Assembly (NCBI GenBank): GCA_035934315.1
Contig: DASYXZ010000081.1
Coordinates: 9,868-73,867 of the forward strand
Source of the DNA: DASYXZ01 sp035934315
Lineage (GTDB): Bacteria; Acidobacteriota; Terriglobia; UBA7540
Direction of reading: 5' to 3'
DNA: 64,000 nt
Notes under the pieces: generated by a model
The model's database searches: none
What the model was told of the DNA's origin: nothing
Seen by the model: only the letters and a program-made list of their open reading frames with translations
In this document: one piece after another, positions 40,277 through 49,588 of the stretch
Numbering within the stretch: position 1 is the stretch's first letter
How the letters are laid out: each line of letters starts with the position of its first letter
Position numbers and translations under genes: made by a program

Positions 40277-41479
40277 TCACGCCCCCAGTGTAGCAGTCTT
40301 CCTTCCCGGGTTGAAAAACGGCAGCGCCACGACCATAGCAGGAACTTTATGGCGGACCGCTTCCACTGTTAATTCCATTTGGAGCCCTTGGCCTGGTTTT
40401 GAATGGTCGGAGGCAACACTCGCCAGCGCAATCATTTTTTTCAAAATCGGCGACCAGGTTGTTGAAGTTGCTTTGCCTACCTGTGTCCCGCCATGATAAA
40501 CAGGCACTGCCACGCGAGAGGCAATGGTCGGCGCCTGCGGAGCGAGGCCCGCCTCCTGATAGCGCGCCTCCACTTCTGTCCAGTCGATTTCGAGGCCCAC
40601 CAGCCTGCGTTTCGGGCCTCCACCTTTCTGTTCAGCCAGAAGAGCCGTTCGGCCGACGAAGTGTTCTTTCTCGAAGTTTACCAGCCTCCCCAGGCCAATC
40701 TCAAAAGGCGAATATTTCTGCGGCTCGATCAGCGCCTTCTTGCTGGAGAAATAGTCCACTTCAATCAGAATCAGGCCGGCTTCGATCCGGGCCACGTCCA
40801 GCGCCAGCATGCCGGCGGCATGAACGTCAAATTCCCGGCCCTCTTGCATGATAGCATCCCACACGCGTACTGCATCGTCCCAGGAAATCCAGATTTCGTA
40901 GCCCAGGTCGCCCGTGTATCCGGTGCGGGAAATATCCACAGGCACGCCGGCGATTTTTCCCTGGGTAAAACGAAAATATTTAAGAGATGCCATATCCGCG
41001 TCGGCAATCTTTTGTAAAAGTTTTCCCGAGGTGGGGCCCTGCAAAGCGAGCGCCGCAACCTTTTCAGAAATATCTTCTATGGAAACATCAAGTCCCAGTG
41101 CGTTCTGCCTGAACCAGCGAAGACTCGGGTCGGCCGCCGTCCAGCGATATGTGTTTTCGCCGAGGCGCGAGACCGTTCCGTCATCAATCACCTTGCCCTG
41201 CTCGTCGCACCAGCAACAGTAGATCACCTGGCTCACGGCCACCTTGTTGATGTCTCGCGTGATCACCCGGTTCACCAGCTTCGTGGCGTCCCGTCCGGTA
41301 ATGAGGTATTTAAACAGCGGGCTGATGTCGATAAGAGCGGCGGCGTTGCGGATGGCATTGTACTCGTGATCGTGATGCGCCTCATAAACGCTCACCGTGT
41401 AGTAGCCCGACCACTCGCGATAGCTCAGGCTCTCACACAGCTTGAAAGTTCGTTCGTGAACGGCGGTTCCAATGGGCAA
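40277..41479 (-). CDS. GcvT-family aminomethyltransferase/demethylase
   Basis: 400 aa from a TTG at 41479, picked because GGGGAGG stands six bases ahead and because longer versions run into the divergent promoter region. Family signatures: VIDDGTV near 97-103, LQGP at 146-149, GYTGDLGYEIW at 187-197, and the C-terminal barrel with VGRTAL and GLEI. Members bind tetrahydrofolate and transfer a one-carbon unit from a methylamine-type donor (glycine cleavage T-protein, dimethylglycine or DMSP demethylases). No glycine-cleavage H, P or L gene is nearby, so a dedicated demethylase is more likely. It is divergent from two FAD oxidoreductases, which could supply the oxidation step. Confidence 0.8.
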   Translation of the reverse strand: MPIGTAVHERTFKLCESLSYREWSGYYTVSVYEAHHDHEYNAIRNAAALIDISPLFKYLITGRDATKLVNRVITRDINKVAVSQVIYCCWCDEQGKVIDDGTVSRLGENTYRWTAADPSLRWFRQNALGLDVSIEDISEKVAALALQGPTSGKLLQKIADADMASLKYFRFTQGKIAGVPVDISRTGYTGDLGYEIWISWDDAVRVWDAIMQEGREFDVHAAGMLALDVARIEAGLILIEVDYFSSKKALIEPQKYSPFEIGLGRLVNFEKEHFVGRTALLAEQKGGGPKRRLVGLEIDWTEVEARYQEAGLAPQAPTIASRVAVPVYHGGTQVGKATSTTWSPILKKMIALASVASDHSKPGQGLQMELTVEAVRHKVPAMVVALPFFNPGRKTATLGA

Positions 41480-41659
41480 TCGCCACCTCCCCGAATCCTT
41501 TGCGGGTGAAGCGGGATTATAGACAGCACCCACGGTGTTTTGCAAACATTCGCTTTGTCGATCGAGTTCAACGCTACTGACAATATCTCGTAACCTGTTA
41601 GAATGTGGGCTCTTTTCTGCGGCACGAGCGCAAGTTGACATTCAGCATTAAGACGCTCT

Positions 41660-43237
41660 ATGACTAACAAATACGACGCCATCATCATCGGTGGCGGCCA
41701 CAACGGTCTGGTGAATGCCGCCTATCTCGCCCGCGCGGGGAAAAAAGTTTTGGTCCTCGAGCGGCGTCATCTGGTTGGCGGCGCAGCGGTGACGGAGGAG
41801 ATTTTTCCCGGCTTCAAATTTTCCGTCTGCTCCTACGTCGTGTCACTTTTGCGGCCGGAAATTATTCGTGACCTCGATCTCCCGCGCCACGGTCTCGAGA
41901 TTCTTCCGCTCGACGGCACCTTCACCCCCATGCCGAATGGCGACTACCTGTGGCGGGTGAACGATCACGCAAAAACCCGGCGCGAGATCGCGCGCCATTC
42001 CCGCGTGGACGCCGAGGCCTATGATGAATACGGCCAGGCAATGATGAAGATGGCGCAGTTCGTGAAGCCCATCCTCAGCATGACGCCGCCCGATCTTGGG
42101 CGTCTCGGTTTGCAGGACTTGAACACGCTCCGCTTTCTCGCGCGCCGCTTTCAGGCTTTGCCATCGCAGGACAAGTACAACCAGATCCAGTTGATGACCA
42201 TGAGCGCGGCGGATTTTCTCGATCAATGGTTTCAGACTGACGTGCTCAAAGCCACCATGTCGGCCTCGGGAATTATTGGCACGTTCCTCGGCGTGCGCTC
42301 GCCCGGCACCGCCTATGTGTTGCTGCACCACTACATGGGCGAGATTGACGGCGCGTTTCGATCCTGGGGTTTTGCGCGCGGCGGCACCGGCGCCATCTCC
42401 AATGCCATCGCGGACGCGGGCCGCGAGGCAGGAGTTGAAATTCGGACGAAATCATCGGTTGCCAAAATTCTTGTGAAGGGCGGAAAAGCTTCGGGCGTGG
42501 TTCTGGAAAATGGCGATGAGATTCTGGCAGGCGTTGTCTCATCGAGTGTTGACCCGAACCTGACGTTTATTAAAATGATCGAGCCCAAACACCTGCCCGA
42601 TGACTTCCTGGAGGAAGTCCGGCGTTACAAATATCGCGGCTCTTCAGGAAAAGTTAACCTGGCTCTCGACGCGCTGCCGGAATTCAAGTGCATGCCCGGA
42701 GTGGGACCGCACCTGCGCGGCGCAATCTCCATTTCTCCCAGCATTGAATACATGGAGCGCGCCTATGACGACGCGAAGTACGGAGACTATTCAAAGCATC
42801 CTTATATCGATATGGTTATCCCTTCTCTTACCGACCCTTCCGTGGCGCCCCCCGGCAAGCACGTGCTTTCTTGTTTTGTGCAGTACGCTCCCTACAAATT
42901 GAAAGAGGGAACGTGGGACAATAAGCGCGAGGCTTTCGGTGACACTGTCATCAACACGCTGGCCGAATACGCTCCGAATATCAAAAACATCATCGTAGGC
43001 CGCCAGGTTCTTACTCCGCTCGATCTCGAACGCGAGTGGGGATTGACCGAGGGAAATATTTTCCAGGGCGAGCTTTCGCTCGAGCAATTGTTTTTTCTGC
43101 GACCCGTTCCCGGCTGGGCGCAGTATCGCACCCCCATCAAGAATCTTTATATGTGCGGCTCGGCTACGCATCCGGGCGGAGGAATTATGGGCGCGCCAGG
43201 ACGGCTGGCGGCGATGGAAATCTTGAAGAAATGTTAA
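41660..43237 (+). CDS. CrtI/PYROXD2-like FAD-dependent oxidoreductase (copy 1)
   Basis: 525-aa flavoprotein of the phytoene-desaturase-like amine oxidase superfamily. The FAD-binding Rossmann motif IIGGGHNGLVNAAYLARAGKKVLVLER covers residues 9-35, and the C-terminal FAD motif is near YMCGSATHPGGGIMGAPGRLAA. There is no carotenoid gene nearby, and the sequence is nearer to PYROXD2-type proteins than to true desaturases. Divergent from the GcvT-like gene and followed by a paralogue, it may oxidise an amine or methylated substrate whose one-carbon unit goes to folate; this is inference. Confidence 0.8.
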   Translation: MTNKYDAIIIGGGHNGLVNAAYLARAGKKVLVLERRHLVGGAAVTEEIFPGFKFSVCSYVVSLLRPEIIRDLDLPRHGLEILPLDGTFTPMPNGDYLWRVNDHAKTRREIARHSRVDAEAYDEYGQAMMKMAQFVKPILSMTPPDLGRLGLQDLNTLRFLARRFQALPSQDKYNQIQLMTMSAADFLDQWFQTDVLKATMSASGIIGTFLGVRSPGTAYVLLHHYMGEIDGAFRSWGFARGGTGAISNAIADAGREAGVEIRTKSSVAKILVKGGKASGVVLENGDEILAGVVSSSVDPNLTFIKMIEPKHLPDDFLEEVRRYKYRGSSGKVNLALDALPEFKCMPGVGPHLRGAISISPSIEYMERAYDDAKYGDYSKHPYIDMVIPSLTDPSVAPPGKHVLSCFVQYAPYKLKEGTWDNKREAFGDTVINTLAEYAPNIKNIIVGRQVLTPLDLEREWGLTEGNIFQGELSLEQLFFLRPVPGWAQYRTPIKNLYMCGSATHPGGGIMGAPGRLAAMEILKKC

Positions 43238-43387
43238 AGGTTGAAGGATAGAGCGCAAAGGTTAAAGTATGAAGTATGAAGGCAAAAGGATAAAACTCGG
43301 AACGAGCGAACTTTGCCTATCCAACATTTTTTCATCTTCATACTTCATGCTTCATTTTTTACCCTTTACCTTTTAACCTTCAACCTT
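43237..43387. repeat. Nested inverted repeat (about 150 bp) between tandem oxidoreductase genes
   Basis: Several arms are symmetric about one centre: AAGGTTGAAGG (43237-43247) with CCTTCAACCTT (43377-43387); ATGAAGTATGAAG (43269-43281) with CTTCATACTTCAT (43336-43348); GGCAAA (43281-43286) with TTTGCC (43312-43317); and a tiny CTCG-gaa-CGAG (43296-43306). The left arm is purine-rich and the right arm pyrimidine-rich. It resembles a small non-autonomous element or a cruciform-forming repeat. It overlaps the stop of copy 1. Confidence 0.75.
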
Positions 43388-43403
43388 CGCGCCTATTTAA
43401 GTC

Positions 43404-45020
43404 ATGTCACCAAAACACAACGTCGTTATCATCGGCGGCGGACACAACGGCCTGATCACCGCTTTCTATCTGGCGAAGGCGGGTCTAAAGCCACTGGTGC
43501 TGGAGCGCCGGCCTGTGGTGGGCGGCGCCGCCATCACGGACGAATTCTTTCCCGGCTTCAAGTGCTCCACTCTCGCGCACACCGGCGGGCCGCTGCGCGC
43601 CGAGATCTTGAAGGAAATGCAACTTGAACGTCACGGCCTGCATATTATCCGACCTGACCCCAGAGTGTTCGCCCCGCTGCCGGACGGTCGCGCCTTGATT
43701 CTGTATGACGATCCGGCGCATTCCGCGCGGGAGATTGCACGGTTTTCCAAAAAGGATGCGGAAAAATTACCCGAATTCCACCGTGTCCTCACGCGCCTCG
43801 CCACCGTAATCAATCGAGTGCTTTCGGAAACGCCGCCCTCCATCGACAAGCCGTCATCAGGCGACTACTGGAATCTGCTCAAGACCGGCAAGGCGCTTCG
43901 GCGCCTGGGCAATAAAGATATGTTTCGCCTGCTTCGCTGGGGGCCGATGGCAGTGGCGGATTTGGTTGCAGAGTGGTTTGAATCCGAAATTTTGCGTGCG
44001 ACAGTGGCCGCGCGAGGAATCTTTGGGACATTTCTGGGACCGTGGTCGGCGGGGAGCAGCGCCGTGCTCATGCTCCGCGCCGCCGCCGATCCGCATCCAG
44101 CGGGCGCCGCATTATTCGCACGAGGCGGGATGGGATCGGTTACCCAGGCGATGGCGGCTGCCGCGATGCAAGCGGGCGCGGAAATCAGGACAGCCGCGGA
44201 AGTTTTACGGATCAACGCCAGGAACGGCGCGGTGACCGGAGTGGTTCTCTCATGCGGCGAAGAGATTCCCGCCAAGTCGATTATCTCTAATGCTGACCCG
44301 CGCCGGACATTCCTTGGCCTGGTCGATCCAGACCATCTCGATCCCACATTCCTCGCCCAAATGCAAAACTATCGATGCCAGGGAACGGTAGCCAAAGTGA
44401 ACCTTGCGCTTTCCGCGTTGCCCGATTTTAGGGCACTCGCAGCAACGGGAGGCGCTACGGGAACATCGAGCCTGCTGGCGGGCCGCATTCACATTGGGCC
44501 TGAAATTGATTATTTGGAACGCGCTTTTGACGCGGCAAAGTACGGCGACTTCTCGCGCCAGCCAATATTGGATGTCAGGATTCCGTCGATCGCTGATCCT
44601 TCGCTCGCGCCCGAGGGGCGCCACGTGATGTCCATTTATATGCAGTTTGCGCCCTACAAGTTGAAGACCGGAGATTGGACGGCACAACGCGAAGCGCTGG
44701 GTGATGTAGTCGTGAACACTCTGGCGAACTATGCGAGCAACCTGCCCGGCCTGATTCTGCATCGACAGGTGATTACGCCACTCGACCTTGAAGAAACTTA
44801 CGGACTCACTGGCGGCCACATTTTTCACGGAGAGTTGTCTCTTGACCAGCTCTTCACCATGCGCCCGCTCCTGGGCTGGGCGCGCTACCGGACGCCGCTC
44901 GATGGGCTTTATCTTTGCGGGTCAGGCACTCATCCCGGAGCGGGCTTCACTGGCGCTTGCGGTTCGAACGCTGCGCGGGAATTTTTAAAAGATTTTCGAA
45001 AACGAAAACAAGAGAAATAA
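43404..45020 (+). CDS. CrtI/PYROXD2-like FAD-dependent oxidoreductase (copy 2)
   Basis: 538 aa, a paralogue of the preceding gene along its full length (both open with a GGGHNGL FAD motif, share VVGGAA/LVGGAA and FFPGFK/IFPGFK, and end with SGTHPGAGFTGACG against SATHPGGGIMGAPG). The Rossmann motif is at about 7-34. The pair arose by tandem duplication; their divergence suggests different substrates. A hairpin-forming repeat separates them, and a single transcript from 41660 is plausible. Confidence 0.8.
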   Translation: MSPKHNVVIIGGGHNGLITAFYLAKAGLKPLVLERRPVVGGAAITDEFFPGFKCSTLAHTGGPLRAEILKEMQLERHGLHIIRPDPRVFAPLPDGRALILYDDPAHSAREIARFSKKDAEKLPEFHRVLTRLATVINRVLSETPPSIDKPSSGDYWNLLKTGKALRRLGNKDMFRLLRWGPMAVADLVAEWFESEILRATVAARGIFGTFLGPWSAGSSAVLMLRAAADPHPAGAALFARGGMGSVTQAMAAAAMQAGAEIRTAAEVLRINARNGAVTGVVLSCGEEIPAKSIISNADPRRTFLGLVDPDHLDPTFLAQMQNYRCQGTVAKVNLALSALPDFRALAATGGATGTSSLLAGRIHIGPEIDYLERAFDAAKYGDFSRQPILDVRIPSIADPSLAPEGRHVMSIYMQFAPYKLKTGDWTAQREALGDVVVNTLANYASNLPGLILHRQVITPLDLEETYGLTGGHIFHGELSLDQLFTMRPLLGWARYRTPLDGLYLCGSGTHPGAGFTGACGSNAAREFLKDFRKRKQEK

Positions 45021-45098
45021 TTTTTCGCGAGCGATAATCAAGCCGACCTGCACGAATCCATCGGTGCCACATCATCATGCCCGGGCCGTGATACATCC

Positions 45099-45127
45099 TT
45101 GACACGCGAGGGCGGCAGGCGCATAGT
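45099..45127 (+). promoter_or_regulatory. Promoter-like pair upstream of the DUF4197 gene
   Basis: TTGACA at 45099-45104, a 17-base spacer and CATAGT at 45122-45127. The -35 is perfect and the -10 matches four of six. The leader would be about 95 bases. Confidence 0.4.
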
Positions 45128-45230
45128 TTTGCGCATACATTAAATTACAGCGGGAAGCGCCGGGTGTCTTGGTTCCACACGCGAACCGGAGAGCATTTTT
45201 GATAACGCAAGGTTAACAAGGAGAAATCCA

Positions 45231-45944
45231 ATGATGAAGCGAGGCTTTGCCCTGGTTGCCACGCTGATGTTTTTTTCAACTCTTGCATCCGCACAAGTTG
45301 GGGAGATAGCCAAACGTCTTGGGCTGGGAAATCAAAGCAGCCTGAGCAATTCCAAAGTTGCCTCGGGCTTGAAGGAAGCTCTCCGCGTCGGGGCGGACAA
45401 TTCTGTAAAACTGACCGGGCGTCCCAACGGCTACTTTGGTAACGAGGCTATCAAAATTCTCATGCCCAAAAACCTGCGGCCCCTCGAGAGAGGTTTGCGA
45501 TTGGTGGGCTACGGGCCGAAGGTGGATGAGTTTATCCTCAGCATGAATCGCGCGGCGGAAGCTGCCGCTCCGGCTGCAAAACAAATCTTCGGCGACGCGA
45601 TTCTGTCAATGACCTTTGAGGATGCGCGCCAAATTCTTTCTGGAGGAGATACGGCGGCAACCGACTATTTCAAGAAGACCACCACGGCGCAACTTACCGC
45701 CGCATTTCGTCCCGTGGTGGAAAAGACGATGGAAGAAAACGGCGTGACGCAAAAATACAAGGGCCTGCTGGGCCAGTACAAATCTATTCCCTTTGCCCGG
45801 ACCCAGAGCCTGGACATTACTCAGTACGTGGTTTCCAGGGCTCTCGACGGGCTTTTCTATATGTTGGGCCAGGAGGAACGCAAGATTCGCACCAACCCGG
45901 CCGCGCGAACCACCAGTTTGTTGAAAGAAGTGTTCGGAAAATAA
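45231..45944 (+). CDS. Secreted DUF4197 protein
   Basis: 237 aa with a signal peptide (KRGFALVATLMFFSTLASAQ) and the all-helical DUF4197 domain from about 25 to 235, with the typical segments GLKEALRVGADNSV and KAFEDARQILSGGDTAATDYFK-like (here FEDARQILSGGDTAATDYF) and the end KRALDGLFYMLGQEE-like motif. AAGGAG lies eight bases before the ATG. The family is periplasmic in many Gram-negative bacteria; its function is unknown. It stands alone, convergent with the coiled-coil gene. Confidence 0.85.
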   Translation: MMKRGFALVATLMFFSTLASAQVGEIAKRLGLGNQSSLSNSKVASGLKEALRVGADNSVKLTGRPNGYFGNEAIKILMPKNLRPLERGLRLVGYGPKVDEFILSMNRAAEAAAPAAKQIFGDAILSMTFEDARQILSGGDTAATDYFKKTTTAQLTAAFRPVVEKTMEENGVTQKYKGLLGQYKSIPFARTQSLDITQYVVSRALDGLFYMLGQEERKIRTNPAARTTSLLKEVFGK

Positions 45945-46050
45945 CCGGCATGAAGAGGGATTGAACTGGATTTTGAATTTTGCTGAACTTACGCCGCGCA
46001 TAATTCTGCTTGTTGAGCCCACCACCTCACCTGCGGCCGGCAGGTTCCCG

Positions 46051-48231
46051 CTATTTCGATTTTTTGGGCCCGGGCTGCAGCGCGGAGGAAAAAACTTCTG
46101 ACAGTTTGGTGCGGAAGGCTTCCTCAGCCTCATTCACCATCTGCTCTTTCTTCTCGTTCAATTGCCCGGAAACCAGCGCCAGGTTTTCTTCCGTCTGTTT
46201 GTTTAATCGCGCGGCGGAATCCTCCACCAGTTTCTCCGAGGCCTTCTGAAGGCGGGCATTAATTTCCTCCAGCGTCTTATCCTGGAACGTGCTTGCCGCC
46301 TTTCGCATCTCTTCCCGGAAACTTTCCACCAGAGTTTCCGCGTTCTGGCGAATGTTTTCCGCGGCGGATTGGGACAATTCGCCGATTTGTTTTTGCACCG
46401 CCTCCACCGAGTTTTTGCCGCTCTCCTCGATTTTTCGTGAATGTCCCTCAATGCGGCTTTTCCCTTGTTCTTCGAGCTCCTTCAAAAATACGGCGCCCGA
46501 GCCCACGTGTTTGTTCACTGTGTCGGAGGCCTCTTTCACCGCCCCTTCCACCTTGCTATGGAGCTGTGCCACGGCTTGCGCAGCGGCCTCGTCCGTTTCC
46601 TTTTCCAGCTGTTTTCGCACGCGCTCCAAATTTTTCTCCGCCGTTGTCTCCAGGTGCGCTTCCAGTTCTTTCGCGCCCTGCGTCTGGAACTCCTGCTGCA
46701 CTTTGCGCAGGTGCCCGCGGAATTCTTCCAGGCCCGCATTCCCTTCCTTGTTCAAGGAATCCACCGTTGCATTAGTCAACGCAGTCAGCCGTTTTTTCGC
46801 ATCCTCCGTAAGGGTTTTTCCTGTCGCTTTTAATTCCTGTTCCAAAACCGACTTGGTTTCTTTTGCTTGTTTCTGCAAATCCTTCTCTGCTGACGCCAGC
46901 AGATCCTCCGCCACGCCTCCAGCGGTTTTGCGGACGTGGTCTGAAATTTCTTTGCCACCTTTTTCCAGAGTGGTGCGCACGGACTTCTCCAGTTGCGCCT
47001 CAAAGTGTCCCGTCAAAGCTTCCGCCTCGCGTTGCAGTTTTTCGGTGGAGCTTGTTGCGGCGGATTGTGCCGCCTTGCTGATCTCGTTGACGGCCTGCTC
47101 CATCGCGCGTTTCTGCCGCGTTTGAAGTTCCGGTTCGGCCTCGGCTATCGAGTCCTGCGAAATTTTGGCCAGCCGGGTTTTGGCTTCTTTGGCCATGGTT
47201 TCCATCGTGGCGGCGGCTTCCTCCCGCGCGCGTTTCCGCATGTCTTCCACGAATTTTTCGGTCGCGGTTTGCATTTCTGTGCGCAATGTTTCGGCCACCT
47301 CATCGGTGGCGGTCTTCACTGTCAGCCGGCTTGCTTCCCTGATTTTGAACGCAGTCTCGTCAATCTCCTTCTGGCAGCTTCGCTGGAGTTCCTTGAATTT
47401 GCTTTGCAGCTGGTCGTTCTCAATCCGGAATAATTGCAGGCGTTCTTCCAGGGTGCCAAAATGCTGTTCCAGCGACTTCACCATTTTTTCCTCAATGCTG
47501 TTGGCCGTATCTTGCAGTGTTTTTTGCAAATGCGATCCGGCCTCGCTGGAAATTTTGGCCAACCGGGCTTCAAAGGCGGCTGCTTGTTGTTCAGCGCCCG
47601 TTTGTGTTGATGACCCCGTTTGTGCTGATGACAATGGTCCCTCCATGGATGGTTCCCCGCCTTTTCCTTCAGCTCTGGCAGGGCCCGTCTCTTTTTCTTT
47701 TCGTGCGTTGGCCGTCACTGGTTTGGACGTATCCAGACCGGGTGCGGGTTCCGCCTCTCTGGCCTCAGTGTTGGCCGGACCCGCAGCCTTCGCGCGTCTG
47801 GCGGATGATGCGGGCGCCGCCGGGGTTGGCGTTTCAATTCTCTGGCCACCCAGGCCCGTCGGAGCGCCTTCCTGCCAATCGTCGGGCGGGAATTCGATTC
47901 CCCAGATGTTTCCCGCTTCCAGAAGCTGCACTCCAATTTCACCTGCGTCTTTGGCGGACTTCCTGTCACCCAGCCAAACGACATTGGTCTTCGCCGTAAC
48001 CCCCAGGGCGCGGTTTTCAACCAGAAGTTCCGTGCCCAGAGCCAATTGGTGAAATGACGAAATCTTCGCGCCATGTTTGTTGATAACGATGGTGCGCGTG
48101 TTTTCTTTAAAGGATTTCCCGCTGGCGTCCTTTCCGGAAATCGAAATGGAAATGGGAATGGCCAGGCGCGTGCTGCGGCGGCCGGCCTGCCCTTGCGCGT
48201 CGGCTCTGTTTGGCTTCGTGGGAGACGCCAT
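46051..48231 (-). CDS. Large coiled-coil protein with degenerate PilZ-like N-terminus
   Basis: 726 aa. Residues about 18-115 look like a PilZ-type beta-barrel (RRSTRLAIPISISISGKD... and GIEFPPDDW), but the c-di-GMP motif DxSxxG is replaced by NKHGAKI, so ligand binding is doubtful. Residues 120-205 are a low-complexity linker rich in Ala, Pro, Glu and Thr. From about 205 to 715 there is an almost continuous charged, alanine-rich coiled coil resembling methyl-accepting or apolipoprotein-like domains, without a membrane segment. It would be a long cytosolic fibre. Function is unknown; cytoskeleton-like or envelope-linked roles are guesses. Confidence 0.7.
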   Translation of the reverse strand: MASPTKPNRADAQGQAGRRSTRLAIPISISISGKDASGKSFKENTRTIVINKHGAKISSFHQLALGTELLVENRALGVTAKTNVVWLGDRKSAKDAGEIGVQLLEAGNIWGIEFPPDDWQEGAPTGLGGQRIETPTPAAPASSARRAKAAGPANTEAREAEPAPGLDTSKPVTANARKEKETGPARAEGKGGEPSMEGPLSSAQTGSSTQTGAEQQAAAFEARLAKISSEAGSHLQKTLQDTANSIEEKMVKSLEQHFGTLEERLQLFRIENDQLQSKFKELQRSCQKEIDETAFKIREASRLTVKTATDEVAETLRTEMQTATEKFVEDMRKRAREEAAATMETMAKEAKTRLAKISQDSIAEAEPELQTRQKRAMEQAVNEISKAAQSAATSSTEKLQREAEALTGHFEAQLEKSVRTTLEKGGKEISDHVRKTAGGVAEDLLASAEKDLQKQAKETKSVLEQELKATGKTLTEDAKKRLTALTNATVDSLNKEGNAGLEEFRGHLRKVQQEFQTQGAKELEAHLETTAEKNLERVRKQLEKETDEAAAQAVAQLHSKVEGAVKEASDTVNKHVGSGAVFLKELEEQGKSRIEGHSRKIEESGKNSVEAVQKQIGELSQSAAENIRQNAETLVESFREEMRKAASTFQDKTLEEINARLQKASEKLVEDSAARLNKQTEENLALVSGQLNEKKEQMVNEAEEAFRTKLSEVFSSALQPGPKKSK

Positions 48232-48364
48232 TCAGGCGGGATTATACACGGATACCGCGCGCCAACTCAACCTTTCAAATTGAAATGTCAGTTTGAATGA
48301 TAGTACATTGGTAAACGCAGCCGGGCGTCGCTCCCCCAGGGTGGAATCAGCGCGGCCGGGGCGG

Positions 48365-49588
48365 TCAATCCGTTTTTGCCGCGTCATGCTCTCTCAGCGG
48401 TTCGGGCAGGATTTTAGGCTTGGTCTCAACATTAAATAGCTGGAAATCCGAATAGCTATGGGTATTGCGAAGAAGTTTCCCCTCCCATTCCACGGTCACC
48501 ACCACATCACGAGGAAGCCACGGGGACAATGTAGAATTCTTGAAATGGACTTCCGCATAATGGATCTCCGTGGTTTCACGGCTCAAGTGAACTCTCGGCA
48601 CGGGGCATAACAGGTCCGTCCGCAGGCAGACGATTTGGTGCGTGCCAGAATCAATCCAGGCAATTCCTTGAAGTAAAGTTGTTGCCGATGCTCCGCCGAT
48701 GACATTGAAGTTTCCCCACAATTGCGCCACCGCAGGCTGCTGGGCAAATGCGACCACGTCTGTTTGATGATCGTCCATCCGCTGCCGGCCGAGATACAAG
48801 AACCTGCATTCCGCCTGATAAACAGGGAGGAAGTATATCGACAGGGAGGCAAAGCCCGACGTCGAAATCATTCCATCCGGCAAACGGCGCCGCTCGTCGG
48901 CAGGGGCTTCTCCACCCGTGCGGTACTCATTAATGTCGCGTGCGGACTGCGAGGCATCAGGGCACTTCAAGAGAAGATAATGGAATCTCTCGCTCTGGGT
49001 AAAAGAGACTCTTTCTTTTCGGTTGAGGAGTTCATGCTGGATCTGTTCCAGCGAACTGGTATTTTGAAAATCACGAAAGAACGCCTCCACCCGGTCTCCC
49101 GTTTTTTTCAGGATGGTCGGGAGTTCTTCCTGCGTTTTCGCCGGCTGCAGTCCTTTCAGTTCGGGTAACGTCTGGATTAATTCCGGGAGCCCTCGATCGA
49201 CCACAGGTTTCGACCTTTGAGCCTCGGTCTCGAGTTCCACTCGCAACATCATTTGCATCCACGTCATCCGGACAGGCCGGGGCAAATCCTTTGGCTTGCT
49301 TCCATTCAGGTAAGTTTCCAATTCCGCACGCGCCTCGTTTGGCTTGCATTCGCCGATCAGCGCTTGCGCCCGCTTCAAATGAGCCTCTGGCGGCGCACTT
49401 GCTTGTTGGTCCTCTGCTTTAAGCGCGCGTACTTCTGATAGGAAACAAGCCGCCCAAAGTTCGATTAGAACAATCACCAAAGCCACTTTCCAATTCCTGG
49501 AACCCGTTTGTCCAGGGTTCATCCTGCGCAGAGGAGGGTAGCTGTGGAATTTGGTTAAGCAAGGTTTCGAAGAAGCGTTGGCCTGCAT
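48365..49588 (-). CDS. Secreted or membrane-anchored protein, paralogue of 35092-36054
   Basis: 407 aa from the ATG at 49588 (AAGG six bases upstream); a later ATG at 49522 is possible. A hydrophobic segment at about 33-50 (KVALVIVLIELWAACFLS) serves as signal or anchor. The N-terminal part is helical (AHLKRAQALIGECKPNEARAELETYL, TPR-like), and the C-terminal domain aligns with the protein at 35092-36054 over LLQGIAWIDSGTHQIV, WLPRDVVVTVEWEGKLLRNTHSYSDFQLFNVET. Family not recognised. The two copies are far apart and in different contexts, so the shared domain, not the neighbourhood, defines them. Confidence 0.65.
   Translation of the reverse strand: MQANASSKPCLTKFHSYPPLRRMNPGQTGSRNWKVALVIVLIELWAACFLSEVRALKAEDQQASAPPEAHLKRAQALIGECKPNEARAELETYLNGSKPKDLPRPVRMTWMQMMLRVELETEAQRSKPVVDRGLPELIQTLPELKGLQPAKTQEELPTILKKTGDRVEAFFRDFQNTSSLEQIQHELLNRKERVSFTQSERFHYLLLKCPDASQSARDINEYRTGGEAPADERRRLPDGMISTSGFASLSIYFLPVYQAECRFLYLGRQRMDDHQTDVVAFAQQPAVAQLWGNFNVIGGASATTLLQGIAWIDSGTHQIVCLRTDLLCPVPRVHLSRETTEIHYAEVHFKNSTLSPWLPRDVVVTVEWEGKLLRNTHSYSDFQLFNVETKPKILPEPLREHDAAKTD

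Noticed and set aside
47165..48052. Plus-strand open frame of nearly 300 codons opposite the coiled-coil gene
   Set aside because: Serine/alanine/cysteine-rich translation mirrors the repetitive glutamate/alanine/lysine codons on the other strand.
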